Below, one piece after another: positions 44,177 through 52,645 of a stretch of 64,000 nt of DNA; position 1 is the first letter of the stretch; each line of letters begins with the position of its first letter. The notes under the pieces were generated by a model, which made no database searches, was not told the origin of the DNA, and saw only the letters and a list, made by a program, of their open reading frames with translations. Position numbers and translations under genes: made by a program. Source of the DNA: SAR324 cluster bacterium (GTDB taxonomy: Bacteria > SAR324 > XYD2-FULL-50-16); assembly GCA_028282885.1 (NCBI GenBank), contig JANQGX010000073.1, forward strand, positions 1 through 64,000. The letters are read 5' to 3'.

Positions 44177-45055
44177 GTTTGGGGAAAACTGACTTATCAT
44201 CCCTTCACATATATCCCAAAGCTTTTCTTCATGTTCGATATTTCGAAATTCACACCCAATCTCTCTTCTTTGCTCAAAAAATTTACCGTTTATATATTCG
44301 ACCTCCGGATTGGATGAAAGCCATACAGCAGTATCTGCGCCTTGTGCAGGGTTGGTTCCGCCTCTTTGTTTGAGCATATTCTGTGTCTCCGGCGACATTT
44401 TGCTGAATAAGTTGCTGGTCGGAACCAAACCCGGAGCCATCGCATTTGCAGTAACACCGCTTTTTTCCAGCCTGCGTGCGAACGCCCAGGTGATTAGCCT
44501 GTCACATGCTTTCGATTGTGAATATGCTTTCATTCCGTCGTATGGACGGCGCTTGAATTCAACATCATCGAGATCAGGATCGCTCGCAAACGTAGAAGCT
44601 ACATTTACTATTCTTGATGGAGCAGCTGCTTTGAGGACATCCAGAAGTTCCCTAGTTAACAGGTAATAGCCTAACACATTCGTTGCAAAAGTGAGTTCAA
44701 TACCGTCAACACTATCTTCCCGTGGTTGCTCGGCGCAATTTACACCTGCGTTATTCACCAGGATATCTAAACTGGAAAATCGTTTCTTATACTCTCTTGA
44801 GAAATTCAAAATTGACTCGAAACTAGAGGTATCCAGAAGCATGACATCAATTGAAGATGTAACACCGTTAATTTTTGATATCTCCTCCGCAACTTGTTTT
44901 CCTCGTTCCAATCTACGACACCCTAGAACTAAATCGGCACCAGTCGCGGCAAGCTGAATAGCGATTTCCTTCCCGATACCGGCTGTTGGACCCGTTATGA
45001 TAATACGTCTTCCCTTCATTGTTTCATACATGGTTTTTTTACGTTTTACGACCAT
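44171..45055 (-). CDS. Short-chain dehydrogenase/reductase (retinol dehydrogenase-like)
   Basis: A 294-residue SDR. Rossmann motif TGPTAGIGKEIA (about residues 22-33), NNAG motif (about 106), and the catalytic Y-x-x-x-K in YSQSKAC (about 178). The layout resembles retinol dehydrogenase/WW-domain oxidoreductase-like SDRs, which use NADP(H). Internal methionines at 45031 and 45019 are possible starts. Its stop lies within an attC-like box, and the attC-like box of the next gene ends about 120 bases upstream of its start. Confidence 0.88.
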   Translation of the reverse strand: MVVKRKKTMYETMKGRRIIITGPTAGIGKEIAIQLAATGADLVLGCRRLERGKQVAEEISKINGVTSSIDVMLLDTSSFESILNFSREYKKRFSSLDILVNNAGVNCAEQPREDSVDGIELTFATNVLGYYLLTRELLDVLKAAAPSRIVNVASTFASDPDLDDVEFKRRPYDGMKAYSQSKACDRLITWAFARRLEKSGVTANAMAPGLVPTSNLFSKMSPETQNMLKQRGGTNPAQGADTAVWLSSNPEVEYINGKFFEQRREIGCEFRNIEHEEKLWDICEGMISQFSPNV

Positions 45056-45172
45056 ACCAGTGGCGGCGGCGTTGATGGTTGATTAAGGGTGATCTTGTCA
45101 GGGTTTCTTTAATGACTATGGATCGAGTGCGTTTGCCACCCACGTTATGAAATTGCCGGGAGCTTATTAGAC

Positions 45173-45229
45173 ACTTAACTCATAAAAGTTCATCCGCGAG
45201 GCCACTTTAACTGCAATCACTTGTTATGA
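45173..45229 (-). other. attC-like recombination site
   Basis: A 57-base site on the minus strand from TCATAAC (stop TAA of the GNAT gene inside) to GTTAAGT, a perfect GTTRRRY box. The inner arms TTAAAGT and ACTTTTA pair at 6 of 7 positions around GCCTCGCGG. The left part ATAACAAG...GCAGTT is shared with the site at 35106-35162. Confidence 0.6.
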
Positions 45230-45649
45230 GTCATATACCATCACCAACTCAGGATGACCTGTATGTTGGTCAATTTGTTCTTTTAAAACTTTGAAACCAC
45301 ATTTTTTGTAAAACTCGATACTCTTAACGTTTTCTTTGTAGACATTGAGTTCCAGCTTCTTGCGGATTTCCTTGGATTTGGCAATCAGTTGTTTACCTAT
45401 GCCTGAGCCCTGATCACTCGGAATGACAAAGAGAGCTGCTATTGTATCTTCATATAAGGAGACAAATCCTTTTACTGTTTTGTCAACCTCATAAACATAT
45501 GTTTCACTTGAGGGAATATAGATATTCCGCATATCGTCTGCTTTTGAGTTCCAGAACTCACCATCTACAAAATCGTGAGCAATAATCGAAGCATCTAGCC
45601 AAATATTGATGACCTGATCCAAGTCTGATTCTTGAAATTTTCTAATCAT
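45224..45649 (-). CDS. GNAT-family N-acetyltransferase
   Basis: A 141-residue GNAT resembling YjaB/PhnO-type acetyltransferases. It opens IRKFQESDLDQVINIWLDAS and has the acetyl-CoA motif FVIPSDQGSGIGKQLIAKSK (Q-x-S-G-I-G), the strand LELNVYKENVKSIEFYKKCGF and an HPELVM end. It should acetylate a small amine. It is the first gene of the minus-strand array. Confidence 0.88.
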   Translation of the reverse strand: MIRKFQESDLDQVINIWLDASIIAHDFVDGEFWNSKADDMRNIYIPSSETYVYEVDKTVKGFVSLYEDTIAALFVIPSDQGSGIGKQLIAKSKEIRKKLELNVYKENVKSIEFYKKCGFKVLKEQIDQHTGHPELVMVYDS

Positions 45650-45670
45650 GGTTAACCTGTTCTTATAAAA

Positions 45671-45773
45671 GCGTTATAACGCGAGCTTATCCCGCATTTT
45701 TCAGAGCGACGAAGGAGTGGAGTAAAACAATGCTCCGAAGATCGATCCATTGGTGGGTGAATTTGCGTTGCAA
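45671..45773 (-). other. Possible attC-like site at the array edge
   Basis: On the minus strand the segment ends in GCGTTATAACGC directly upstream of the GNAT gene, a strong R'-type box. A partner box GCAACGC lies near 45764-45770 and a TCCTTCGTCG core in between. No gene precedes it, so it may be the site of a lost cassette or the end of the array. Confidence 0.4.
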
Positions 45774-45868
45774 TAAAACCTTATTCCCTTTGTTCAAAGG
45801 GTGCCAACGGTTTTTTTATTTTCTGATGGCGAATCAAGACTCCGGCAAAAAGAAGTTAAACTAGGGGG

Positions 45869-45897
45869 TTGACTCGATTGGTAGCATTTGCTTTAAT
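45869..45897 (+). promoter_or_regulatory. Sigma-70 type promoter of the universal stress gene
   Basis: TTGACT (45869-45874), a 17-base spacer and TTTAAT (45892-45897) form a good -35/-10 pair upstream of the universal stress protein gene (start 46028). The leader would be ~125 bases. The surrounding 45774-46027 region holds no gene. Confidence 0.5.
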
Positions 45898-46027
45898 ATT
45901 TGAATTTTTTAAGTATTTTGTATAAAATCAAGATAAAGGCAGAGAAGGGGAGCGGATTCAGTCAGGATCATGTTCCCTGGCAATTGATTGAAATGATTAA
46001 CCAAAAAATTCAAACAAGGGAGGCGTT

Positions 46028-46510
46028 ATGATAACTATCAAGAATATCCTTGTTCCTACCGACTGTTCCGAGTTGTCGGTAAAGGCGACAAAATACGCCA
46101 TCAAGTTTGCCAAGCAGTTCAATGCCCAGTTAACCCTGCTACTGGTCACTGCAACCGAACCCCTGGCCGTTTTGAACGATTATGGTTATTTCTCCCCCGA
46201 ATTGCACCAAAAACTGGTTGTCGAGTCGTCCCGTCGTGCGGAAGCCCAGCTCAAGGAATTCTGGGACACCATAGGGAAATCCGATGTGCCGGCACAATTG
46301 GTCAATGTCAAGGGTGATCCTTTCGCAGAGATCGTTCGCTACGCAAATGAAAAAGAAGTGGACATAATCATCATGGGGACCAGGGGACATACCGGTTTAA
46401 AGCATGTTCTCATGGGAAGTGTAGCCGAGAAAGTGGTCAGATACTCTCCGCAGCCGGTTTTAATCGTAAAGCACAAGGACTATACAGTCGATATCGACTC
46501 TGATGAGTGA
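46028..46510 (+). CDS. Universal stress protein (UspA family)
   Basis: A 160-residue UspA-fold protein. It opens NILVPTDCSELSVKATKYA and carries the ATP-binding signature G-x2-G-x9-G-(S/T): IIMGTRGHTGLKHVLMGSVAEKV followed by PVLIVK at the C-terminus. The ATP-binding type of USP dimerises and is induced under starvation or stress. A good GGAGG ribosome site precedes the ATG, and a sigma-70 type promoter lies upstream. Confidence 0.93.
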   Translation: MITIKNILVPTDCSELSVKATKYAIKFAKQFNAQLTLLLVTATEPLAVLNDYGYFSPELHQKLVVESSRRAEAQLKEFWDTIGKSDVPAQLVNVKGDPFAEIVRYANEKEVDIIIMGTRGHTGLKHVLMGSVAEKVVRYSPQPVLIVKHKDYTVDIDSDE

Positions 46511-46719
46511 TTCATCAAGCACTTGTTGCTTTGGGTTGATCGGGAGAGAGTGGATTATTCCACTGTTCTGAAATACCGATTGCTGATTGGGGTAATGATC
46601 GGGCACTGCATCTGCGTGCCCTTTAATTATGGGGCTGAAAGGAAGACACAGGGGATGTTTGAAACAGCTTTGATTAATCCCCTGATCGCCAGTGTATCGT
46701 TCCCGCCGGGGAGTCGGGA

Positions 46720-48078
46720 CTATTGGATACAGATGCTCTTGATATTCACAAATTCCTTCATGCCGACCTCCGACAGTTCTCTGCCATAACCCGACCGTTT
46801 TACGCCACCAAACGGCATGGCCGGGCTGGACAATACCATGCTGTTGACAAATACCATTCCGGTCTCAATCTGACGGGCCAGCCGCTCACCCCTTTCCAGA
46901 TCTTTGGTCCAAACACTGGCACCCAGGCCGAAAGGTGTATCGTTGGCGACTTCCAGTGCTTCAGTTTCATCTTTCACAATGATATTTGCGGCAACCGGTC
47001 CGAAGGTTTCATCATCATAAGCCGGCATACCCTTTTTAACGTCAGCAAGTATTGTCGGAGCATAGTAGTTACCGGGACGATCCAGTTTCTGACCGCCTGT
47101 CACCAGGGTTGCCCCCATGGCGATACTTTTCTCAACCTGTTCATGAAGTTCATCCAGCAAATCCGGCCGGGACATGGGAGCCAATTGGGTTTTATCATCC
47201 ATGGGATCACCAATCACCAGCGCTTCGGTTGCTTTCTTTTGCAGCTCCTGGAATTTCTCGGCTACGGATTCAACGATAATAAATCTCTTGGCTGCAATAC
47301 AGACCTGGCCGGCGTTGAAGTTTCTCGCAGTCGCCGCGGTTTTGGCGCACTGTTCAAGATCTGCATCTTCGAGCACGACATAGGGATCAGAGCCACCCAG
47401 CTCCAGAACGGATTTTTTCAACTCTTTTCCGGCCAGTTCGGCGACCTTACTTCCTGCCGGCTCGCTTCCGGTGAGGGTAACCGCCTTGATTTTGGGATTT
47501 CTGATAATGTCCGCTACCTTGCTCGATCCGATCAGCAGGCTTCGGAACAGATTCTTGGGAAAACCTGCCTTAATCAGGACCTCTTCTATTTTCACGGCAC
47601 AACCCATTACGTTGGACGCATGTTTCAGGACACCGGCATTACCTGCCATCAACCCTGGTGCGATAAAACGGAAGACCTGCCAGAAGGGGAAGTTCCAAGG
47701 CATCACAACCAAAACCGTGCCGATGGGTTCAAAGCTGACGAAACTCTTGGGATAGTTGGTTTCGATGATTTCGTCCTTGAGGATCTTTTCCCCATTGTCA
47801 GCATAATGTCTGCAAACCAGGGCGCATTTTTCCACTTCCGCACGGGATTCGGCGATTACCTTTCCCATTTCCGAGGTAATAATGGACGCACATTCATCCC
47901 GCTCTTCAATCAGGATGTCCGCTGCTTTACGCATCAGTTTTGCACGCTCTTCAAAACTGGTGTTTTTCCATGATTTCCATTCCAGGTCCACATCATCGAT
48001 AATGCTCTGAACCTGCTCCGGAGTGTATTCGGTATACTCCTTTATCAGTTCGTTGTTGGCCGGATTTATACTTTTCAT
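46720..48078 (-). CDS. NAD(P)-dependent (succinate-)semialdehyde dehydrogenase
   Basis: A 452-residue aldehyde dehydrogenase. The Rossmann part has PWNFPFWQVFRF, the general-base glutamate lies in LELGGSDPYVVL, and the catalytic cysteine in GQVCIAAKR about 33 residues later. The end SGYGRELSEVGMKEFVN fits the shorter succinate-semialdehyde dehydrogenase group. It oxidises an aldehyde, possibly succinate semialdehyde, to the acid. The start has GAGGAG upstream. Single leftward gene. Confidence 0.92.
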   Translation of the reverse strand: MKSINPANNELIKEYTEYTPEQVQSIIDDVDLEWKSWKNTSFEERAKLMRKAADILIEERDECASIITSEMGKVIAESRAEVEKCALVCRHYADNGEKILKDEIIETNYPKSFVSFEPIGTVLVVMPWNFPFWQVFRFIAPGLMAGNAGVLKHASNVMGCAVKIEEVLIKAGFPKNLFRSLLIGSSKVADIIRNPKIKAVTLTGSEPAGSKVAELAGKELKKSVLELGGSDPYVVLEDADLEQCAKTAATARNFNAGQVCIAAKRFIIVESVAEKFQELQKKATEALVIGDPMDDKTQLAPMSRPDLLDELHEQVEKSIAMGATLVTGGQKLDRPGNYYAPTILADVKKGMPAYDDETFGPVAANIIVKDETEALEVANDTPFGLGASVWTKDLERGERLARQIETGMVFVNSMVLSSPAMPFGGVKRSGYGRELSEVGMKEFVNIKSICIQ

Positions 48079-48271
48079 TTTTCTCCTCGGGTCTGTTCGG
48101 GTTATCAGTTCAGCAACGGGTTATGAAAACGGATGTTTATAAACCTAAATCCTATCAGTTGGTAAGACAAATAGTTATTTCTAATTTGATCCATTAGCAA
48201 CGCTAATCGTTCAGTGATTCTAATTGCAATATCCGGATATCCGGTTGCCGGAACAGTTCCAGTGCACTGTT

Positions 48272-49162
48272 TCAACCGTTTATCAGTTCTTCTACCTGAA
48301 TGATATACTCCTCAATCTTACTCTTCAAGTGTTGCCTTTGCTCTTGGGTTGCGGTTCGATCCAGAAAGAGAACGATCTTTTGGGTTCTCAATCTGCTATC
48401 CCGAATGAGTTGCTGATATTCCCCGGAGTAGAATTGCTCGGGATTGAGATACCATTCAAGCAATTGCTCCTTTAAACGTTTTTGATCGAGACGGCTTTTG
48501 ATGAGTTTCAGAAATCTTTGTTGATATTGCAACCGGTGCAGGAAGCGGACCTGGTGGAATTTGTCCTGCGGCGGATAGAGGCTGATGATATAGTTTTCCT
48601 GCTCCCTGGTCAGATCTCCGATCCAGTTTTTAAACCTGTCAAGCCTCTCTTCCATCCTCTCCTGCCGATCGCCTTCACTGGCGGTAACATGCTCTTCCTG
48701 CCACTCCTCATTTTCTTCCGCCATTTTGTTTTCAAGATAGACCACCTGACTGTCTTCCAGACTGTGTAGAAATGTCGCCGTATCTTCGGCCAACAGAAAA
48801 GCGATATTGGTATTAAACTGTTTTAGCCGGGTACGAAACCACTCGATATCGTTTACGGTGATCTGTCGATCCAGACGCAGGTTAACCTCTTTCAAAAACT
48901 CCGCGTATTTGGGAACTTCGATTTGACGATGCTGCTTGAATATTTCATCGAGTTGTCTGTCGACAAATTCCTCCTGATCCGCATTCATATCGAACCAGTT
49001 GTCGATCTCGTTGCTGAAATAGGTGTCTGCCCAGGTGTAAAGAGTTTTGAAGGAGAAACAGGATTGGGTGGTAAAGACGATCAGAATCAACAGAAACCAC
49101 CATTTTCTGCCGAACAGCCCCTTCCGGGGATTTGCGGAGAGGGACATATTGCGATTGATCAT
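48272..49162 (-). CDS. DUF6279 family lipoprotein
   Basis: About 296 residues from the methionine at 49162 (GGAG upstream). A hydrophobic signal (WWFLLILIVFTTQSCFS) ends in a lipobox-like QSC. The mature part is a long, charged helical protein containing WFDMNADQEEFVDRQLD near its start, the mark of the DUF6279 family of putative envelope lipoproteins. Function unknown. A strong terminator hairpin separates it from the acyl-CoA ligase gene upstream. Confidence 0.8.
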   Translation of the reverse strand: MINRNMSLSANPRKGLFGRKWWFLLILIVFTTQSCFSFKTLYTWADTYFSNEIDNWFDMNADQEEFVDRQLDEIFKQHRQIEVPKYAEFLKEVNLRLDRQITVNDIEWFRTRLKQFNTNIAFLLAEDTATFLHSLEDSQVVYLENKMAEENEEWQEEHVTASEGDRQERMEERLDRFKNWIGDLTREQENYIISLYPPQDKFHQVRFLHRLQYQQRFLKLIKSRLDQKRLKEQLLEWYLNPEQFYSGEYQQLIRDSRLRTQKIVLFLDRTATQEQRQHLKSKIEEYIIQVEELING

Positions 49163-49266
49163 TCGTTGTCTCCGGATCGCTTGATATGAGAAATCACCGA
49201 TCAAACTTTTATTTTAAAAGATGCGCTGAGGATTTGAAAGGGGAAATCCGAGGGTTTGAAACAGAA

Positions 49267-49293
49267 AATCCGGAGACCGGAGATCTCCGGATT
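49267..49293 (-). terminator. Strong intrinsic terminator after the acyl-CoA ligase gene
   Basis: A perfect 10-bp stem AATCCGGAGA / TCTCCGGATT with a 7-base loop, followed on the minus strand by TTTTCTGTTT. It lies 26 bases past the stop of the leftward ligase gene. Confidence 0.85.
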
Positions 49294-49319
49294 GAGGTGA
49301 TCAAGGGATGAGGATCGAT

Positions 49320-51053
49320 CTACTTGCCCAACTCTTCATCTCGGAGCACGCGCCGAAGCACCTTGCCCACAACAGAGGTGGGAAGCTCATCCCTGAATTC
49401 GATGGATCTGGGACGTTTGTAGCCGGCGAGCCTCTCTTTACAGAAATCCAGCAGTTCCTGTTCGGTAACCGTGGATCCGGCCACTTTCTGTACGAAAGCC
49501 TTGACGCTTTCACCGCTTTTCTGGTCCGGAATCCCGACAACCGCAGCATTTTCAACATCCGAATGACCATAAAGCACCTCTTCAACTTCCCGTGGATAGC
49601 AGTTGAATCCGCCTACCAGAATCAGGTCTTTCTTGCGATCTGTAATGGTGATGTAGCCATTTTCATCAATATTGCCAATATCCCCGGTCAGGAAATAGCG
49701 TTTGCCATCGATTTCCCTGAAGACCTGTTCGTTGGCATCGGGTCTCTGCCAGTAACCCTCCATAACTTGGGGGCCGTAAGCTGCCAGTTCTCCGTCTTCT
49801 CCCTGGGGCATCTCCTTCAGGCCGGTGTCGGTATCGACAATCTTGATATCGGTGCCGGGAATAGGGAAGCCAATGGAACCGAATTTACGGGTATCCACGT
49901 TTGCCGGATTGGCGCAAAGTATGGGGGCGGTTTCGCTGAGTCCGTATCCTTCAAAGATGACCGCGCCTGTCTTTGCCTCGAACTTCTTTGCTGCTTCCAC
50001 CGGTAACGGAGCCCCACCCGAACAACAGGCCATCATCGATGTCAGGTCGTATTTGTCCAGCAGAGGATGATTGGTAAAAGCAACGTAGATAGTGGGAACA
50101 GCAGCCACAAAGGTGGGCTTGTAGGTCTGCACCGCCTTCAATACCTCTGTGAAAGGCGGGTTGCCGGCCCTTGGATCGGGGATACAGATCAAGCTACTGC
50201 CAGTCTTGCAGGAGCAGAGCATCACCAGTGTCATACCAAAGCTGTGATACCAGGGCAGGACACCGAGGAAACTGTGAAATCCGCCTTCTCTGAGCGGTTC
50301 TGTCGGTCCGCCCGGGGTGTGTGGAATCCTGGCCCAATCTATAACAGCCAGTACGTTAGCCATAAAACAACGATGCTGAAGCGCTGCCCCCTTTGGGACA
50401 CCTGTTGTTCCGCCTGTGTAGATAATCAGGGCGAGATCCTTGTCCGGATCGATATCCACCTGTGGCGGTTCCGGTTTAGCATTGGCTACCGCATCGTCAA
50501 ACATCACATGTCCCGATTCATGGGAATCCGCTTTGGGAATCTTACCCAGCAGCCCACCGAGGATCGCCTTGACTTTAGGAAGATAGGACTTCACGTTGCA
50601 GACAACCACTGTCTCCACCGGCGTGTTTTTGATGGCCTTGGTTGCGGTCTTGTAAAATTCCGGATGATCCATAACGAAGACAGCCTTTGCACCGGCATCG
50701 CCTAGTTGGTAGTTCAACTCATCAGCAGTATACATGGGGTTACAGGTTACACAAACCGCTCCTGCCTTCAGGATACCGAAGTAGATAGGCGGGTAATGGG
50801 GGAGGTTGGGCAGGAAGATTGCAACCCGGTCTCCCTTTTTGATGCCTCGTGAAACCAGAAAATTGGCAATCCTGTCCGCCGTATCCTTAACCTGGGCATA
50901 GGTCCTGGTGGCACCGTTGAAGATAGTAAAGGCATTGTTGGGATACTTGGCAGCGGATTCGTCCAGCATGGAAAACAACGGAACGTTGATTCCGGTTACA
51001 TCATGGCTTACCCCTTCCGGCCAATTGGTCGTCGGCCATTTTATTTCTGTCAT
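49320..51053 (-). CDS. Long-chain acyl-CoA ligase (FadD-like)
   Basis: A 577-residue AMP-binding acyl-CoA synthetase. P-loop YTGGTTGVPKGA (about residues 205-216), motif GYGLSETAP, the YFLTGDIG hinge motif, DRKKDLILVGGFNCYP and the catalytic lysine in VGKVLRR at the C-terminus are all present. It activates long-chain fatty acids to CoA thioesters for beta-oxidation or lipid synthesis. AAAGGAGAG lies 6 bases before the ATG. A terminator follows. The ADP-forming synthetase-like gene upstream on the same strand suggests a region devoted to acyl-CoA metabolism. Confidence 0.92.
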   Translation of the reverse strand: MTEIKWPTTNWPEGVSHDVTGINVPLFSMLDESAAKYPNNAFTIFNGATRTYAQVKDTADRIANFLVSRGIKKGDRVAIFLPNLPHYPPIYFGILKAGAVCVTCNPMYTADELNYQLGDAGAKAVFVMDHPEFYKTATKAIKNTPVETVVVCNVKSYLPKVKAILGGLLGKIPKADSHESGHVMFDDAVANAKPEPPQVDIDPDKDLALIIYTGGTTGVPKGAALQHRCFMANVLAVIDWARIPHTPGGPTEPLREGGFHSFLGVLPWYHSFGMTLVMLCSCKTGSSLICIPDPRAGNPPFTEVLKAVQTYKPTFVAAVPTIYVAFTNHPLLDKYDLTSMMACCSGGAPLPVEAAKKFEAKTGAVIFEGYGLSETAPILCANPANVDTRKFGSIGFPIPGTDIKIVDTDTGLKEMPQGEDGELAAYGPQVMEGYWQRPDANEQVFREIDGKRYFLTGDIGNIDENGYITITDRKKDLILVGGFNCYPREVEEVLYGHSDVENAAVVGIPDQKSGESVKAFVQKVAGSTVTEQELLDFCKERLAGYKRPRSIEFRDELPTSVVGKVLRRVLRDEELGK

Positions 51054-51199
51054 GGATTACTCTCCTTTTGATAGTTAGAACCGGTTTAATCCTGGGTTTC
51101 CAAACACCTGGAATGTTTCTCTAGAAATCTTTATACCAAAAGGGAGCGGATGTAAATCAGTTTTTCGAAGATTCAAGGTGGGAAAAACAGGCAGTGTGC

Positions 51200-52645
51200 C
51201 TAACTGCGGTCCGTGAATCGTTCATACCAGTCAACAACCCGGTTCATCGCCAGAGCCAGTTTGTCCAGGGCATGGAACACCGGAAATCCGTTGTTGACAA
51301 AAGCTTCCTGGGTTTTGAGGAACTCTTCCATTGAGGCGAGGTCTTGGGGAGGTCTGAACGCCAGTAGAATGGGTTTATCGCTGTTTTCACGAAACGCTGC
51401 CAGCACCTCGACGATATCTTCCAGATAGGCTTCGTCGGAAAAACGACCAAACCCCCACATGCCTATGGGATGGAACCCGAGATGATAAACGGCCATATCT
51501 ATTTCGGACAGATCCTGAAATACCGCCAGTGTTTTGGCGATGGCGTCGGGATCCACCAGGTTTGTCGTATCCAGCGGATTCATGAAGATACCCCCGTCAA
51601 CGGGAAGCACCGCTTTCAGGGCCTCCTGGGTTTCTTCACTAAACCTGGGGATGGAGAGCCCCACAGCCTCCATCTCATCGCCTGCCAACACACTGGGTCC
51701 TCCACCGGAACCAAAGAGAGCGGCTCTTTTGCCCCCAGGGAAACAACTCAGGTACTGCAGGGCGACCATTACGTCCTGCATCTCTTCCAGGTTGTCGACC
51801 TGGATGGCATTAGCCTGCCGACAGACAGCTTCAAAAACCTCCACCGAGCTGATCATGCTGGCAGTGTGACCGTGCGCCGCTCTCAAGCCGGCTTCGGTTT
51901 TTCCGCCTTTGTAAACGATCACCGGTTTTTTAGCCGTTACCCGCTGCAGGGCATCCCTGAACTCCCGCCCCTTTTTAACACCTTCGATATAGACACCGAT
52001 GATATCGGTCTCCTCATCGCGGTTCATGTAGTCCAGGATCTCAATCTCGTCCACATCCAGGGCGTTGCCGTAGCTGATTACCCTGCTGAAGCGCAGGCCC
52101 CTCAAAGCGCTGAAAGCGGGCAAATTGGAAGCATGACCTCCGCTTTGGGACAGAAATCCCACCGGCCCCGGGTCATAGGGGACATTGACGATATTGGCGG
52201 TTTTTCCACTGGGTGAATAGAGTCCCGTACAGTTGGGACCGATAATACGAAATCTTCCTCGACGGGCTACCTCCAGCATTTGCTTCTCCAGGTCTGCCCG
52301 GTCTTCATACCCGCTTTCTCCGAAACCGGCAGTAAAGAAATGGACGGACTTAACGCCTTTTTTCACACACTGTTCCAGCAGATCGAGTACAGATTCGGCA
52401 GGAATATTCACAACGACATGATCAACCCGGTCCGGTATGTCAAGAATAGATGGGTAGCAGGGGAGTTCCATGATCTTGTCATACTTGGGATTAACCGGGT
52501 AGACGGCTGGGGCGCCGATTTCAATATGGGCATAGAGAACCATCTCAGCGAAACCCAGTTTTCCTGATCCTGAAACACCGACAACAGCGACTCCCTCGGG
52601 AGCGAATATCTCGTCCAGGGAAGGAGTGGGAACCATATTATTCAT
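51200..52645 (-). CDS. Acyl/acetyl-CoA synthetase (ADP-forming) alpha-type subunit
   Basis: About 481 residues. The CoA-binding domain (FAPEGVAVVGVSGSGKLG, residues ~10-130) is followed by a succinyl-CoA synthetase-like flavodoxin domain (GPNCTGLYSP, VGFLSQSGGHA, GNALDVDEIEILDYM) with the phosphohistidine loop AAHGHTASM. This matches the alpha subunit of ADP-forming acetyl-CoA synthetases; the ATP-grasp beta part is absent, so a separate subunit would be needed. The start at 52645 (AGGAGG 10 bases upstream) overlaps the stop of the HD-GYP gene by 8 bases, so translation is coupled. A longer open frame to 52924 overlaps that gene and is not real. Confidence 0.85.
   Translation of the reverse strand: MNNMVPTPSLDEIFAPEGVAVVGVSGSGKLGFAEMVLYAHIEIGAPAVYPVNPKYDKIMELPCYPSILDIPDRVDHVVVNIPAESVLDLLEQCVKKGVKSVHFFTAGFGESGYEDRADLEKQMLEVARRGRFRIIGPNCTGLYSPSGKTANIVNVPYDPGPVGFLSQSGGHASNLPAFSALRGLRFSRVISYGNALDVDEIEILDYMNRDEETDIIGVYIEGVKKGREFRDALQRVTAKKPVIVYKGGKTEAGLRAAHGHTASMISSVEVFEAVCRQANAIQVDNLEEMQDVMVALQYLSCFPGGKRAALFGSGGGPSVLAGDEMEAVGLSIPRFSEETQEALKAVLPVDGGIFMNPLDTTNLVDPDAIAKTLAVFQDLSEIDMAVYHLGFHPIGMWGFGRFSDEAYLEDIVEVLAAFRENSDKPILLAFRPPQDLASMEEFLKTQEAFVNNGFPVFHALDKLALAMNRVVDWYERFTDRS

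Noticed and set aside
46723..47973. Long open frame (416 codons) on the plus strand
   Set aside because: It lies opposite the aldehyde dehydrogenase gene and its translation has no domain features; it is a mirror effect of the coding strand.
51470..52216. Open frame of 248 codons on the plus strand
   Set aside because: Antisense to the CoA synthetase alpha-type gene with no recognisable protein.
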